In this document: in pieces, positions 19,418 through 28,710 of the stretch | Position numbering within the stretch: the first letter of the stretch is position 1 | Layout of the letters: every line of letters begins with the position of its first letter | From: an uncultured Opitutia bacterium | GTDB lineage: Bacteria > Verrucomicrobiota > Verrucomicrobiia > Opitutales > UBA953 | Direction: 5' to 3' | Length of the DNA: 43,567 bases | Assembly (NCBI GenBank): GCA_903919185.1 | Contig: CAIXHF010000025.1 | Span: forward strand, 1-43,567 | The notes under the pieces: model-generated | The model's input: the letters and a program-made list of their open reading frames with translations, nothing else | The model's database searches: none | Told to the model about the DNA's origin: nothing | Translations under genes and position numbers: made by a program

Positions 19418-20092
19418 TCATCGGCGTAGATAAATTCGTCCAGCCAAGTAGCGGGCCAACCAAGCCGCCTGCTCCCGATCCGTGCTGGTCCCGACTTTCA
19501 AGGGGTCGCCTTGGCGTAATTTTAGGACGCACTCGTAGGTGGTCTGGTAACCGCTTTTCCGGCGACTGGTTACCTCCACGACCTCGGCCGAAACGACGTC
19601 CATCCACTTAGCCGACTTCGTCCAATAAAGCCCAAGTCCACCCTTCCGGATACGCAGGACCCCATCTTGGCCGGACTGGATGATGACCCGGCCGAAGGTC
19701 GACATGAAGGCGACACCGAAAAGGATGACGGAGCCAATCAGGAAAGGGAGGCCGAAAAGCGATAGCATCCAATTAAACTCCCCGGACTTGATCTGCCTAC
19801 CGTAAATACCGCCCAGCGACCCACCGGCCCAGACCAACATAAACGGCCAAAGAATCAGCGCAGCCCAACTCGCGGTCGAGAGCACAATCTGGAAACCCGT
19901 CAGGTTCTCCGTCAACTGGAGACCCTTGGGCGGATTCTCTGACGATGCTGGGCGCTGCGCTAAAGGCTTCGCTGCCCGGCAGGCGTCGACGGTCGAAGTG
20001 CGCTCACAGAGCCGGCAATACGCCAAGTCACCGGCGGGAGTGATTTCCGTTGGCAAAATCGGCAGGCCACACGCGGGGCAGTGAATCGTCAC
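19418..20092 (-). CDS. zinc-ribbon membrane protein of unknown function
   Basis: The 224-residue protein starts with a zinc-ribbon-like pair of CxxC motifs (C5/C8 and C26/C29), then a polar linker, two hydrophobic helices ('IVLSTASWAALILWPFMLVWAGG' and 'LSLFGLPFLIGSVILFGVAFM'), and a C-terminal domain of about 90 residues rich in beta strands ('GVLRIRKGGLGLYWTKSAKW', 'TTYECVLKLRQGDPLKVGTS') that could be PH-like. It resembles small bacterial membrane proteins that combine a rubredoxin-like knuckle with a membrane hairpin; I know no function. It lies between ndk and serS in the same direction, separated from ndk by a probable terminator. Confidence 0.72.
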   Translation of the reverse strand: MTIHCPACGLPILPTEITPAGDLAYCRLCERTSTVDACRAAKPLAQRPASSENPPKGLQLTENLTGFQIVLSTASWAALILWPFMLVWAGGSLGGIYGRQIKSGEFNWMLSLFGLPFLIGSVILFGVAFMSTFGRVIIQSGQDGVLRIRKGGLGLYWTKSAKWMDVVSAEVVEVTSRRKSGYQTTYECVLKLRQGDPLKVGTSTDREQAAWLARYLAGRIYLRR

Positions 20093-20149
20093 GACGTCAA
20101 ACTACCCTTCCTAGCACGACGGGCAAGCCTCCCGACCGCACCAAAGAAA

Positions 20150-20178
20150 CAGCCCACCAAGCCGAAGCCGATGGGCTG
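20150..20178 (-). terminator. probable intrinsic terminator after ndk
   Basis: Read leftward, CAGCCCA and TGGGCTG form a 7-bp stem around a 15-base GC-rich loop, followed by TTTCTTT. It lies 25 bases after the ndk stop and before the next gene. The stem is moderate and the T stretch is interrupted, so some read-through is likely. Confidence 0.5.
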
Positions 20179-20202
20179 CCCAACGATACGATCCAGGGAA
20201 AA

Positions 20203-20637
20203 TTAAACGCGAACGGCGGCCGGCGCGAAGACCTCTTCGGAGCGGAAGAAGCGACGGATTTCAGCGGCCGCTGCTTCTGGGCTGTCGGAAGCGTGGCAAA
20301 CATTGCGCATCATCTCGGTGCCGAAGTCGCCACGGATTGTCCCCTGGGGGGCGACCTTGGAGTTCGTCGGGCCCAAGAGTTCACGAACACGGGCAATGAC
20401 GTTATCACCACTGAGGACCGCGATGATGACCGGACGGGAGGCCATGAAGGCCTCTATTTCCGGGTAGAAGGGCTTATCGGCGACGTGGGCGTAGTGCTCG
20501 CGGAGCTGGGCGAAGGTCAACTGAGCCAGCTTGCAGGCTTGAAGGTCGAAGCCGGCGGCTTCAAAGCGAGCCAAGACGGTGCCGCAGAGACGGCGCTCCA
20601 TACAATCGGGCTTTAAGATGATAAGGGTCTGTTCCAT
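20203..20637 (-). CDS. ndk: nucleoside diphosphate kinase
   Basis: The 144-residue enzyme passes the terminal phosphate of ATP to other nucleoside diphosphates through a phosphohistidine. It starts 'MEQTLIILKPDCMERRLCG' (the usual T-L-x-I-(I/L)-KPD start), and the active-site segment reads 'RNVCHASDSPEAAAAEI' (usually N-x-(V/I)-H-G-SDS, here with Ala for Gly). Length is that of the family. It is one of the few genes here with a good ribosome site: GGAGGG eight bases before the ATG. It is 83 bases downstream of ispF. Confidence 0.94.
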   Translation of the reverse strand: MEQTLIILKPDCMERRLCGTVLARFEAAGFDLQACKLAQLTFAQLREHYAHVADKPFYPEIEAFMASRPVIIAVLSGDNVIARVRELLGPTNSKVAPQGTIRGDFGTEMMRNVCHASDSPEAAAAEIRRFFRSEEVFAPAAVRV

Positions 20638-20720
20638 AGCGTTGCCCTCCGAGGAGAGGGTTGTTCAGTCTTCAGATTTGAGGCCGCGTTGACAAGCCTG
20701 AAAGTCAAAAAATCCCCTAT

Positions 20721-21209
20721 TTACCCCCTATAAATAAGGCAAATGGCCTGAACGGCTAGGCCCTTACCCTGCCCTAAGGCGTCCATCCCCTCATTCGTGG
20801 TCGCCTTAATACCCACCTGGGAGGCCTCGATTCCAAGAATCCCCGCCACGCTTGCGCGAATCGCTGTTACATACGCCATGATTTTCGGACGCTCTCCGAT
20901 GAGCACTAGGTCAACATTGCCGACCTTCCAACCCAAGGCAGCGGCCTCGGCTACCGCCCGACGGGCGATGATCGCTGAATCCATCCCGGCAAGGGCGGCA
21001 TCGTTGTTGGGAAAATAGTGCCCAATATCACGCAGGCCAGCTGCACCCAAAATCGCATCCGCCACGGCATGCAGCAAGACATCGGCATCGGAATGGCCGT
21101 CCGGACCGACATCCGAGGGAATCTTCACGCCACCCAAGATACAGGGGCGACCAGCCACCAACGGGTGGATGTCGTAACCGAGGCCGACGCGGAAAGGTGG
21201 CTGGGACAT
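20721..21209 (-). CDS. ispF: 2-C-methyl-D-erythritol 2,4-cyclodiphosphate synthase
   Basis: The 162-residue enzyme of the non-mevalonate (MEP) isoprenoid pathway makes the cyclic diphosphate from CDP-ME-2-phosphate. The metal site D-x-H lies in 'GLGYDIHPL' (D13, H15) with the third ligand His in 'GHSDADVLLHA'. 'DIGHYFPNND' and 'KATTNEGMDALGQGKGLAVQAI' match the later family blocks. Length matches the homotrimeric enzyme. AAGAAGG lies just before the ATG. ispD, often fused or adjacent, is not seen here. It opens the leftward run that continues into ndk. Confidence 0.94.
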   Translation of the reverse strand: MSQPPFRVGLGYDIHPLVAGRPCILGGVKIPSDVGPDGHSDADVLLHAVADAILGAAGLRDIGHYFPNNDAALAGMDSAIIARRAVAEAAALGWKVGNVDLVLIGERPKIMAYVTAIRASVAGILGIEASQVGIKATTNEGMDALGQGKGLAVQAICLIYRG

Positions 21210-21307
21210 GCCTTCTTCTAGGCCAACTTTCGGGGAAAGGGAAGCCCGCGCACAAAAACCCTTGAAAGGCGGACTCCACTGGACAGCGTAAGGGCTTCAG
21301 TCAGTTA

Positions 21308-21382
21308 GGCGCGGTAGCCAAGTGGTAAGGCCGGGCTCTGCAAAAGCCCCATGCGTCGGTTCAATTCCGACCCGCGCCTCCA
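21308..21382 (+). tRNA. tRNA-Cys (anticodon GCA)
   Basis: The acceptor stem GGCGCGG / CCGCGCC, anticodon stem GGGCT / AGCCC with loop CTGCAAA, and T stem GTCGG / CCGAC can all be drawn. The discriminator is T, the known identity base for tRNA-Cys, and the CCA end is encoded (21380-21382). A strong hairpin follows 11 bases later. Confidence 0.95.
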
Positions 21383-21392
21383 ATTTAAAACA

Positions 21393-21422
21393 AGCAGGGC
21401 GTCCCCACCGGGACGCCCTGCT
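21393..21422. terminator. intrinsic terminator shared by tRNA-Cys (+) and argG (-)
   Basis: A perfect 13-bp stem AGCAGGGCGTCCC / GGGACGCCCTGCT with a 4-base loop lies between the two convergent units. Leftward it is followed by TTGTTTTAAATT, rightward by ATCTTTGCCTTT, so it probably serves the arg transcript best and also the tRNA. Confidence 0.82.
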
Positions 21423-21443
21423 ATCTTTGCCTTTCTAGTAGCC

Positions 21444-22700
21444 TTAGCGGATCGTCTTACTGAGGTTGGCAACGCCGTTAACCTTCGAATTCACGCGCAG
21501 GCGCAGGCCGTTAAGACGAATGAAGCCAGTGGCGTCGTCCTGATTATAGGCCTTGGTCGGATCCGCCTCCATCGTGGCGATGTGCGGATTGTAGAGCGAA
21601 CGCGGGCTCTTCCGGCCAGCGACGTACGTACCGCCCTTATAGAGCTTCACCCGGACGGTACCAGTGACGTTGCGTTGCGACTCAGTAATGAGGGCCTGGA
21701 GAGCGAGGCGCTCGGGGGCATACCAGAAGCCGTTGTAGACGAGGGTCGCGTAGCGCGGGACGAGCGAGTCGCGGAGGTGCATGACCTCGCGGTCCATAGT
21801 GAGCGATTCGATCTGACGGTGGGCGAAGTGCAGGATGGTGCCGCCAGGGGTCTCGTAGACGCCGCGGCTCTTCATGCCGACAAAACGGTTCTCGACCATG
21901 TCAACACGGCCGACGCCATGACGGCCACCGAGCTTGTTGAGCGTGCGCATGACGCCGAGGGGGTCGAGCTTCTTGCCGTTAACGGCGATGCAATCGCCTT
22001 GGCGAAACTCGAGTTCGACGTACTCGGGCTTATTCGGAGCATCTTCCGGCGAAACCGAGAGTTTGAACATCGCCTTATTGGCAGGCGCAAACGCGTCCAT
22101 CCAAGGGTCTTCGAGAATGCCGGCTTCGTAGGAGATGTGCAGGAGATTACGGTCCGAGGAGTAAGGCTTCTTGGCGCTGGCCTCGACGGGGATCTTATGG
22201 TCGGCGCAATAGGCGATCATCTCGGCGCGGCCCGGGAAGTCCTTGCGGAAGGCCTCATTGCGCCAAGGCGCGATGATTTCTAGGTCCGGGGCCAGGGCGG
22301 CACAGGTGAGTTCGAAGCGGACCTGGTCATTGCCCTTACCGGTGGCGCCGTGGGCGATGGCGGTCGCGCCTTCCTTGCGGGCGATCTCGACCATACGCTT
22401 AGCGATGAGCGGACGCGCGATGGAGGTGCCGAGGTAGTACTGGCCTTCGTAGATGGCGCCAGCCTGCATCATCGGGTAGATGAAGTCGCGGGCAAATTCG
22501 GCCTGGAGGTCATCGATATACAGTTTAGAGGCGCCCGTCTTCATGGCCTTCTGCTTGAGGCCCTTGAGTTCATCTTCTTGGCCGATGTCGGCACAGAACG
22601 CGATCATCTCGGCGTTGTGCTTGTCCTTAATCCAGGAAAGGAGGACGGAGGTGTCGAGGCCGCCAGAGTAGGCGAGGACGATTTTCTTCTGCTTGCTCAT
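21444..22700 (-). CDS. argG: argininosuccinate synthase
   Basis: The 418-residue enzyme joins citrulline and aspartate using ATP. The ATP pyrophosphatase loop is '[16 protein letters not shown]' near the N-terminus, followed by '[13 protein letters not shown]' and the signature '[17 protein letters not shown]'. It belongs to the ordinary bacterial type, with '[25 protein letters not shown]' later. It is the last gene of the arg run, 18 bases after argF, and is followed by a strong terminator. argH, which would finish arginine, is not in the window. Confidence 0.96.
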   Translation of the reverse strand: MSKQKKIVLAYSGGLDTSVLLSWIKDKHNAEMIAFCADIGQEDELKGLKQKAMKTGASKLYIDDLQAEFARDFIYPMMQAGAIYEGQYYLGTSIARPLIAKRMVEIARKEGATAIAHGATGKGNDQVRFELTCAALAPDLEIIAPWRNEAFRKDFPGRAEMIAYCADHKIPVEASAKKPYSSDRNLLHISYEAGILEDPWMDAFAPANKAMFKLSVSPEDAPNKPEYVELEFRQGDCIAVNGKKLDPLGVMRTLNKLGGRHGVGRVDMVENRFVGMKSRGVYETPGGTILHFAHRQIESLTMDREVMHLRDSLVPRYATLVYNGFWYAPERLALQALITESQRNVTGTVRVKLYKGGTYVAGRKSPRSLYNPHIATMEADPTKAYNQDDATGFIRLNGLRLRVNSKVNGVANLSKTIR

Positions 22701-22718
22701 GTTGTATAGGAAAAGGGA

Positions 22719-23666
22719 TCAACCGCGGTGGGCGGCGAGGTGCGCGAGGATGGCCTTCTGCACGTGCAGGCGGTTCTCGGCTTGGTCAAAGATGATACTC
22801 TGCGGGCTCGCCAAGACCTCGGCGGAGACTTCTTCGCCCGGATGCGCCGGGAGGCAGTGCATGAAATAGGCGCTGGGCTTTGCGAGGGCCATCAGCTGCG
22901 CGTTGACCTGATAAGGCTGCATGAGCTTCAGGCGCTCGGCCTTCTCGGCCTCCATGCCCATGCTCACCCAGACGTCCGTATAGACCATGTCGGCGCCACG
23001 CACGGCCGCGGCGGCATCGGTCGTGAAGGTAAAGGTTTCCTTCAAGCCGTCGGCCTTGAGCTGCGCGCGGATCTCCGGACGAGGCTCGTAGCCAGCGGGA
23101 CCGGCTAAAGCCATTTCCACGCCGAGGGCGGCGCCGCCGAGTACAAACGAGTTCGCCATGTTGCAGGCGGCGTCACCAAGGAACGCGACCTTCTTGCCCT
23201 TGAGCGACGCGGCATACTGCTCCGGACGGCCGGGCGCATAACGTTCGGCGAGCGTGAACATGTCCGTCATGAACTGACAGGGATGCAGGAAATCCGACAA
23301 GGCATTGACAATCGGCATCGTGCCGCACCGAGCAAACTCCTCGAGGAGGGCGTGCTCGTGGCAACGAATGACCATCCCGTGCAGGTAGCGCGACAGGACC
23401 TTGGCCGTGTCGGCCACGGTCTCGCCCCGCGAGAGCTGGAGGTCATCGGCATTGAGCATGACCGGCTGGCCGCCGAGCTCATGGACGCCGACCTGAAAGG
23501 AAACACGCGTCCGGGTACTCTTCTTAAAAAACATCAAGCCCCACGACTGGTGGGTGAGGTCCGAGGGGGTCGCGCGACCACGGGTGGCCTTTAGCGCGGC
23601 GGCGTGGGCGAACACCGTCGCGGTTTCAGCGGCGGAAAGGTCGGTCTCCTTTAGGAAGTGACGCAT
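22719..23666 (-). CDS. argF: ornithine carbamoyltransferase
   Basis: The 315-residue enzyme makes citrulline from ornithine and carbamoyl phosphate. The carbamoyl-phosphate loop S-T-R-T is in 'KKSTRTRVSFQVG', the HPCQ motif in 'DFLHPCQFMTD', the ornithine-side motif in 'YFMHCLPAHPGEEV' and the late Arg in 'QAENRLH'. The HCLPAH segment has Pro where many bacterial enzymes have Arg; human OTC also lacks Arg at that position, so activity is still expected. It lies 67 bases after argD and 18 before argG, all leftward. Confidence 0.95.
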   Translation of the reverse strand: MRHFLKETDLSAAETATVFAHAAALKATRGRATPSDLTHQSWGLMFFKKSTRTRVSFQVGVHELGGQPVMLNADDLQLSRGETVADTAKVLSRYLHGMVIRCHEHALLEEFARCGTMPIVNALSDFLHPCQFMTDMFTLAERYAPGRPEQYAASLKGKKVAFLGDAACNMANSFVLGGAALGVEMALAGPAGYEPRPEIRAQLKADGLKETFTFTTDAAAAVRGADMVYTDVWVSMGMEAEKAERLKLMQPYQVNAQLMALAKPSAYFMHCLPAHPGEEVSAEVLASPQSIIFDQAENRLHVQKAILAHLAAHRG

Positions 23667-23733
23667 CTCGGAAAGCGTTTAAAGATAGGTAGGGAAACCC
23701 GTTTGGACAGCGGAAAATAGGTGACGAAAGGGC

Positions 23734-24954
23734 TTAGGCGACCTTCCAGTCGCGTAAGACCTTCGTCAGGACCGCTACGGACTCCGCCAACTCGGACTCC
23801 GTCGCCACCAAGGGGGGCAATAACCGGACGGCGACACCACCGGCAGGCGCGGTCAGCAGACCGGCGGCGCGGAGGGCGGTGACGACGGGGACTGGGTCGA
23901 TGGTCAGGATCACGCCGACCATGTAGCCAGCGCCGCGAACTTCCTTCACGAGGTCGGGACGTAAGGCCACGAGACCCCGCAGGGCGGCATGCCAAGCCGG
24001 GGACTGCGCGGTGACCTTAGCGAGGAGCTTTTCTGACTCGATGACTTCCAGGACGGCCAGGCCAGCGGTGGCCGCCAAGGCGCCGCCACCGAAGGTCGTG
24101 CCGTGAGAGCCAGCCTGGAAGAGGTCGTCGTGCGGAGGAGCCATCCAGATAGCGCCGATGGGGAAACCGCCACCGAGGCCCTTGGCCATGGCGATGGCAT
24201 CGGGCTTCACGCCAGCGCGTTCAAAGGCAAAGAAATTACCGGTCCGGCCGATGCCGCACTGGATTTCGTCAATCAGTAGCAGAACGTTCCGTTCCGTGCA
24301 AAGTTTACGCAGACCCTGCAGAAACTCGGTCGTCGCCGGGAAGACCCCGCCCTCCCCTTGAATAGTTTCGACCAGCACCGCCGCGGTGGTCTGAGCGTCG
24401 ATGGCCTTATCCCAAGCGGCGAGGTCATTGAGTGGCGCAGCGGTGAAGCCAGAGAGTAAGGGACGAAAGCCTTTTTGGATCTTCTCCTGCGGCGTGGCGG
24501 ACATGCCGCCAAAGGTGCGCCCATGAAAGGCCTTCTCAGCGACGACGACACCGATGCACGTGCCTTCGGTGCCGGACTTCCGCAGGCCATGCAGACGCGC
24601 GAGCTTCAGGAGGCCTTCATTGGCCTCGGCACCACTGTTGCAGAAGATGACCCGCCCCGGACCGCAATAACGACTCAGCGCGGCGGCCAGACGGCCTTGT
24701 GGCTCATTGCGGTAGAGATTGCTGACATGAACCAGCTTCCCGGCCTGCTCAGCGACCCGCTGGACCCAAACGGGGTGGGCATGGCCCAGCGCGTTCACGG
24801 CAATGCCGGTGGCGAAATCGAGGTAACACTTACCGGCGGCGTCCCAGACGCGACACCCCTCGCCCCGCACCAAGGTGACGGGCGGAGCCCCATAATTCCG
24901 GGCCAGATACTGCTCGTAGAGCGCGGCGGTCGGGTCTGCGGATTCTGCGTTCAT
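23734..24954 (-). CDS. argD: acetylornithine aminotransferase
   Basis: The 406-residue class III PLP aminotransferase converts N-acetylglutamate semialdehyde to N-acetylornithine. Visible are 'YLDFATGIAVNALGHAHP', 'CNSGAEANEGLLKLAR' (cofactor phosphate), 'LLIDEIQCGIGRTG' (the Asp that pairs with the PLP nitrogen) and the Schiff-base Lys in 'IAMAKGLGGGFPIGA'. Its ATG shares one base with the argB stop (TGATG), so the two are translationally coupled. As in other bacteria it could also serve lysine synthesis, but that cannot be read here. Confidence 0.94.
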   Translation of the reverse strand: MNAESADPTAALYEQYLARNYGAPPVTLVRGEGCRVWDAAGKCYLDFATGIAVNALGHAHPVWVQRVAEQAGKLVHVSNLYRNEPQGRLAAALSRYCGPGRVIFCNSGAEANEGLLKLARLHGLRKSGTEGTCIGVVVAEKAFHGRTFGGMSATPQEKIQKGFRPLLSGFTAAPLNDLAAWDKAIDAQTTAAVLVETIQGEGGVFPATTEFLQGLRKLCTERNVLLLIDEIQCGIGRTGNFFAFERAGVKPDAIAMAKGLGGGFPIGAIWMAPPHDDLFQAGSHGTTFGGGALAATAGLAVLEVIESEKLLAKVTAQSPAWHAALRGLVALRPDLVKEVRGAGYMVGVILTIDPVPVVTALRAAGLLTAPAGGVAVRLLPPLVATESELAESVAVLTKVLRDWKVA

Positions 24955-25838
24955 CAGCCGTGGACGATTTCGGTCCCGATGCCCTTGTCCGTGAAGACTT
25001 CCAGCAATAGGGCGTGCGGAACACGGCCATCGATGAAGTGGACACGACGCACGCCTTCCTTGAGGGCCCGCACGGCGCTATCGACCTTGGGAATCATCCC
25101 GCCGGCAATCACGCCCTTACGCTTGAGCTCGTCGACTTCACTGACCTTGAGCGTGGTGATGAGCGTAGAGGGGTCCTTCGGGTCGGCTAAGAGGCCGGGG
25201 ACGTCGCTCATAAAAATCAAGCGGCGAGCCCGGAGAGAATTGGCAACCGCAGCGGCGGCGACATCGGCGTTGGTGTTATACGCCTGATCATCGGCGTCCA
25301 AGGCGATGGGCGAAACTACCGGCAAGTGGCCATCGGCCAGCGCTTTCTTGATGAGCTTCGTCTTCACGAACTTAATGTCACCGACGAAGCCGATGTCGCA
25401 AGGCTTCCCCTGCTCGTCCGTGCCCAGAAACTTCTCGCACAGGTTAACGTGATTACCGGGCATGCCGAGGGGGTTAGCCCCCCGGGCCTTAAGGGATTCG
25501 CAGATTTGGCCGTTAATCTCTCCGTTGAGGGTCTCTTCGACGATCTTCACGGTCGCGGCGTCGGTGACGCGCATGCCGCCCCGGAACTCGGATTTGATAC
25601 CCGCCTTATCCATCGCGCGGGTGATGGCCTTGCCGCCGCCGTGCACGACGACGACCTGGATACCGACCGCCGCGAGAAAAGCGATATCCGTGGCGACGCG
25701 GTCGCGACCCTCGGGATTGGGGTCATCCATGAAGCTACCGCCGTACTTCACCACGAAGGTGGAGCCACGGAACTTCTGGATATACGGGAGGGCTTCGAGA
25801 AGGACCTCGGATTTATTATGCGCGGCTTGCGTGCTCAT
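24954..25838 (-). CDS. argB: acetylglutamate kinase
   Basis: The 294-residue kinase phosphorylates N-acetylglutamate. It has the amino acid kinase fold with '[10 protein letters not shown]' (usually KYGGNAM), '[10 protein letters not shown]', 'GFVGDI', '[13 protein letters not shown]' and '[12 protein letters not shown]'. An N-terminal helix ('[16 protein letters not shown]') precedes the first strand; this extra helix is the hallmark of hexameric, arginine-inhibited forms, so feedback control by arginine is likely. It lies 55 bases after argJ and overlaps argD by one base. Confidence 0.94.
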   Translation of the reverse strand: MSTQAAHNKSEVLLEALPYIQKFRGSTFVVKYGGSFMDDPNPEGRDRVATDIAFLAAVGIQVVVVHGGGKAITRAMDKAGIKSEFRGGMRVTDAATVKIVEETLNGEINGQICESLKARGANPLGMPGNHVNLCEKFLGTDEQGKPCDIGFVGDIKFVKTKLIKKALADGHLPVVSPIALDADDQAYNTNADVAAAAVANSLRARRLIFMSDVPGLLADPKDPSTLITTLKVSEVDELKRKGVIAGGMIPKVDSAVRALKEGVRRVHFIDGRVPHALLLEVFTDKGIGTEIVHG

Positions 25839-25893
25839 CAGACGGACGGGAAGTGTCAGCGGACTGGCGGGGCGAGCAAACGGAAAATGACCC

Positions 25894-27123
25894 CTACTCG
25901 CTCTTGTTGAAATTAACGTAACCGTCCGTGAGGTCCGCCGCCAGCAGCCGGAACTGCGCAGCGCCCAAGTGTAGGTCCAAACGCACCCGAAACTGGCGAG
26001 CCGTCACGACTTCCTTCCACTTCGGCTTATTCTCGGGCAACGGGCGGCCACCTAGGACGGCGGGGACGTCCTCGTAATGGATATCCAGTTTGGTCTCATC
26101 GAGGCCGGTGCGCGCATAGCCAGCCGCGTCGGCCAAGCGCCCCCAATTCGGGTCTTCCCCGAACCAAGATGACTTCACGAGGAGCGAGTTGCCGATGGCG
26201 CGCGCAATCTTCTCGGCGTCGGCCCGGTTGCGGGCACCGGAAACCTCGACGGACACGACCTTCGTGATCTTCTCGCCATCACCGACGATCTTCTCGGCGA
26301 GGGCGAAGCAGACGCGGTCCAGGGCTTCTTGGAACAGGCTGTTGAGTTCAGCCGGAGCGCCCGGACCGACCTGCACTTGGGCGACGCCCGAAGCGAGGAG
26401 GATGACCGTGTCGTTGGTGGACATGTCGCCGTCGACACTCACGCAGTTAAAGGACTGGTCCGAGGAGGCCTTCAGGGCCGTCTTCAGGAAAGCAGGCTCA
26501 GCGGCGGCATCCGTACAGACGAACGCCAACATCGTAGCCATATTAGGCTCAATCATCCCGGCGCCCTTAGCGAAGCCAGCGATGGTGACCGTCTGGCCGT
26601 GCCAAGTAAAACGGGCGGTGCAGGTCTTCGGTCGAGTATCAGAGGTCAGAATCGCGTTGGCGGCACGCACGCCTTCAGCCGAGTCACACGATAAGCGCGC
26701 AGCGGCGGCGGCGGCCCCAGCTGCGATCTTCGCCATCGGGAGGAGTTCGCCGATACGGCCGGTCGAACAAACCAAGAAAGGCTCGCCCGCATGGCCAGCG
26801 GCCTCGGCGCCCAGCTGAGCCATGCGCACGGCATCCGCGTCGCCTTGGCTCGACGTGCACGCGTTGGCGTTGCCACTGTTCGCAATCACGCCGCGCACCC
26901 GCCCCTGCGCGGAGAGTAGCGTGGCTTGCGAGATACGGACGGGGCCGGCCTTGACGTCGTTCGTGGTGAACACGCCAGCGGCAGCACATAGTTGGTCGGC
27001 GACGATGAGCGTGAGGTCGAGGCGGTCTTGGCCCTTGTTACGGATATCGCAGCCGGCAGCGCCGACGCGGAAGCCGGGGACGTCCGACACACCGGGGGAA
27101 TCGTTCGTGAATTCGATGGACAT
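25894..27123 (-). CDS. argJ: glutamate N-acetyltransferase / ornithine acetyltransferase ArgJ
   Basis: The 409-residue enzyme recycles acetyl from N-acetylornithine to glutamate. The self-cleavage and nucleophile site is in '[20 protein letters not shown]', where the Thr of ATM becomes the N-terminus of the beta chain. Upstream lie '[20 protein letters not shown]' and '[12 protein letters not shown]', typical of the family. With ArgJ in the cluster, a separate ArgE and possibly ArgA are not needed. Whether it can also use acetyl-CoA (bifunctional type) cannot be decided by eye. It starts seven bases after argC. Confidence 0.95.
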   Translation of the reverse strand: MSIEFTNDSPGVSDVPGFRVGAAGCDIRNKGQDRLDLTLIVADQLCAAAGVFTTNDVKAGPVRISQATLLSAQGRVRGVIANSGNANACTSSQGDADAVRMAQLGAEAAGHAGEPFLVCSTGRIGELLPMAKIAAGAAAAAARLSCDSAEGVRAANAILTSDTRPKTCTARFTWHGQTVTIAGFAKGAGMIEPNMATMLAFVCTDAAAEPAFLKTALKASSDQSFNCVSVDGDMSTNDTVILLASGVAQVQVGPGAPAELNSLFQEALDRVCFALAEKIVGDGEKITKVVSVEVSGARNRADAEKIARAIGNSLLVKSSWFGEDPNWGRLADAAGYARTGLDETKLDIHYEDVPAVLGGRPLPENKPKWKEVVTARQFRVRLDLHLGAAQFRLLAADLTDGYVNFNKSE

Positions 27124-27130
27124 GGAAAGC

Positions 27131-28180
27131 TTAGCGGAGGCCAGCGGTCTCGGACCAACCCATGAGGAGGTTCAACGCCTGCACGGCCTGGCCGCCAGCA
27201 CCCTTCAGGAGGTTGTCGATGACCGCGGTGATGATGAGATTACCCGTGCGCGCATCGGCGACGACGGACATCGCTACACGGTTCGTGTTGGCCACGTGAG
27301 CGGTGTCCGGGAAGTCGCCCGACTTCAGCACGGAAACAAACGGACGACCAGCATAGGCCTGCTGCCAGACGGCTTCGACCTGCGCGGCGGTGACGCCAGC
27401 GGCGGGCACGACAATGGTCGTGGCGATACCGCGGTGCATGGGGGCGAGGTGCGGGTTAAACTGTACGACGACGGGCTGGCCGGCGGCGGCGGCAAATTGC
27501 TCTTCGATCTCGGCGATGTGGCGGTGACCCGGGATACCGTAAGCCTTGATGGAGCTATCCCGCTCACAGAAAAGGTAACCAACATCGGCCTTCTTGCCGG
27601 CGCCCGAAATGCCACTGTAGGAATTGATGATCAGCCGGCCCGGCTCGGGCTTCACGAGGCCAGCCCGCAAGAGCGGCACGAGCGGCACTTGAATGCTCGT
27701 CGGGTAGCAACCCGGGCACGCGATGAGTTGCGCCTGTTTCCACGTATCGTCGAGCTGGAGCTCGGGCACGACATAACGGGCCGCGGCGGCGAGGGCGGGC
27801 GCCGGGTGGTCGTGGCCATAGTATTTTTTGTAAAGCCCGAGGTCGCGGAGGCGGAAGTCAGCGGAAAGGTCGAGGACCCGTTTGCCAGCGGCGATGAGCG
27901 GCTGGGCGAATTCCACGGCGACACCATGGGGCAACGCCAAGAACCAGACCGCCACATCGGAGGCCGCGCATTCAGCGGGTGAGGACGCCGAGAAGAGCAA
28001 GCCCGCGTCAACGATACCCCGCAGGCGCGGAATCTCGTCGGCCACGGCCTTACCGGCCAAGGTGCGAGAGCAGACAGCGGCGAGCTGGACATGGGGGTGG
28101 CGGGCAAGGACGCGGACGAGCTCTTCTCCGGTGTACCCGGAGGCGCCGACGATGCCAACTTTAGTCAGAGGCTGCGACAT
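27131..28180 (-). CDS. argC: N-acetyl-gamma-glutamyl-phosphate reductase
   Basis: The 349-residue NADPH-dependent reductase has the nucleotide loop 'VGIVGASGYTGEELVRVLARHP', the catalytic Cys in 'IACPGCYPTSIQVPL' and 'NSYSGISGAGKKA', all of the long (type 1) ArgC form. It is the first gene of the arg run. The 109 bases upstream contain the rpsI terminator but no convincing promoter or ARG-box operator that I can see. GATAAT lies a few bases before the ATG but is too close to act as a normal -10 box unless the message is leaderless. Confidence 0.95.
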   Translation of the reverse strand: MSQPLTKVGIVGASGYTGEELVRVLARHPHVQLAAVCSRTLAGKAVADEIPRLRGIVDAGLLFSASSPAECAASDVAVWFLALPHGVAVEFAQPLIAAGKRVLDLSADFRLRDLGLYKKYYGHDHPAPALAAAARYVVPELQLDDTWKQAQLIACPGCYPTSIQVPLVPLLRAGLVKPEPGRLIINSYSGISGAGKKADVGYLFCERDSSIKAYGIPGHRHIAEIEEQFAAAAGQPVVVQFNPHLAPMHRGIATTIVVPAAGVTAAQVEAVWQQAYAGRPFVSVLKSGDFPDTAHVANTNRVAMSVVADARTGNLIITAVIDNLLKGAGGQAVQALNLLMGWSETAGLR

Positions 28181-28244
28181 AACGGTATTATCAGATGATT
28201 AGACGACGATTGGGTGCTTGGACACAGAAAACTAGACAACAAAA

Positions 28245-28265
28245 AGGCCCCGGAGTCCGGGGCCT
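28245..28265 (-). terminator. intrinsic terminator after rpsI
   Basis: A perfect 9-bp stem AGGCCCCGG / CCGGGGCCT with a 3-base loop; read leftward it is followed by TTTTTGTTG. It lies 24 bases past the rpsI stop and separates the ribosomal genes from the arg run. Confidence 0.82.
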
Positions 28266-28289
28266 GGTGTTTTCCTGTCTCTCGGCGGT

Positions 28290-28691
28290 TTAGCGCTTAG
28301 AGAACTGGAAGCGCTTGCGGGCACCAGGACGACCGGGCTTCTTACGTTCGCGCATACGACCATCGCGGGTCAGCAGGCCTTCCTTCTTGAGGGGGGCGCG
28401 GAGCTCGGGGTTCATCTTCTGGATCGCACGAGCGAGGCCATGGGAGATGGCACCGGCTTGGCCGTTAGGGCCGCCGCCGATGACGAGGACGATGACGTCG
28501 ACCTGCCCTTCGAGACCGGCGGTGCGGATCGGGGCGGTGGCGGACTTAACGAGGGCCTCGGTGTAGAGGTACTCTTCCAGGGGCTTACCGTTGATAGAGA
28601 TGGAGCCGGTACCAGTCGTGAGACGGATACGAGCCGAGGCGGTCTTGCGACGGCCGACGGCAGTGATGGCGGTGGACTTGGTGGCGCTCAT
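28290..28691 (-). CDS. rpsI: 30S ribosomal protein S9
   Basis: The 133-residue protein has the S9 pattern: 'AVGRRKTASARIRL' at the start, 'VLVIGGGPNGQAGAISHGLARAI' in the middle and the basic tail 'RKKPGRPGARKRFQFSKR', whose last residues reach the P-site tRNA in the ribosome. The usual tail is GRKK-(P/Y)-G-x-x-(K/G)-AR-(R/K)-x2-QFSKR. It follows rplM by 19 bases, the universal bacterial rplM-rpsI pair. The start is preceded by a C/T-rich run, not by a Shine-Dalgarno sequence. Confidence 0.96.
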   Translation of the reverse strand: MSATKSTAITAVGRRKTASARIRLTTGTGSISINGKPLEEYLYTEALVKSATAPIRTAGLEGQVDVIVLVIGGGPNGQAGAISHGLARAIQKMNPELRAPLKKEGLLTRDGRMRERKKPGRPGARKRFQFSKR

Positions 28692-28710
28692 TTAGAAAGA
28701 AATTAGGCGA

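Noticed and set aside
22840-22880. HCLPAHPG in ArgF, with Pro where many bacterial enzymes have Arg
   Set aside because: The carbamoyl-phosphate residues (STRT, HPCQ, the late QAENR) are intact and human OTC also lacks Arg at this position, so this is not good evidence for altered function.
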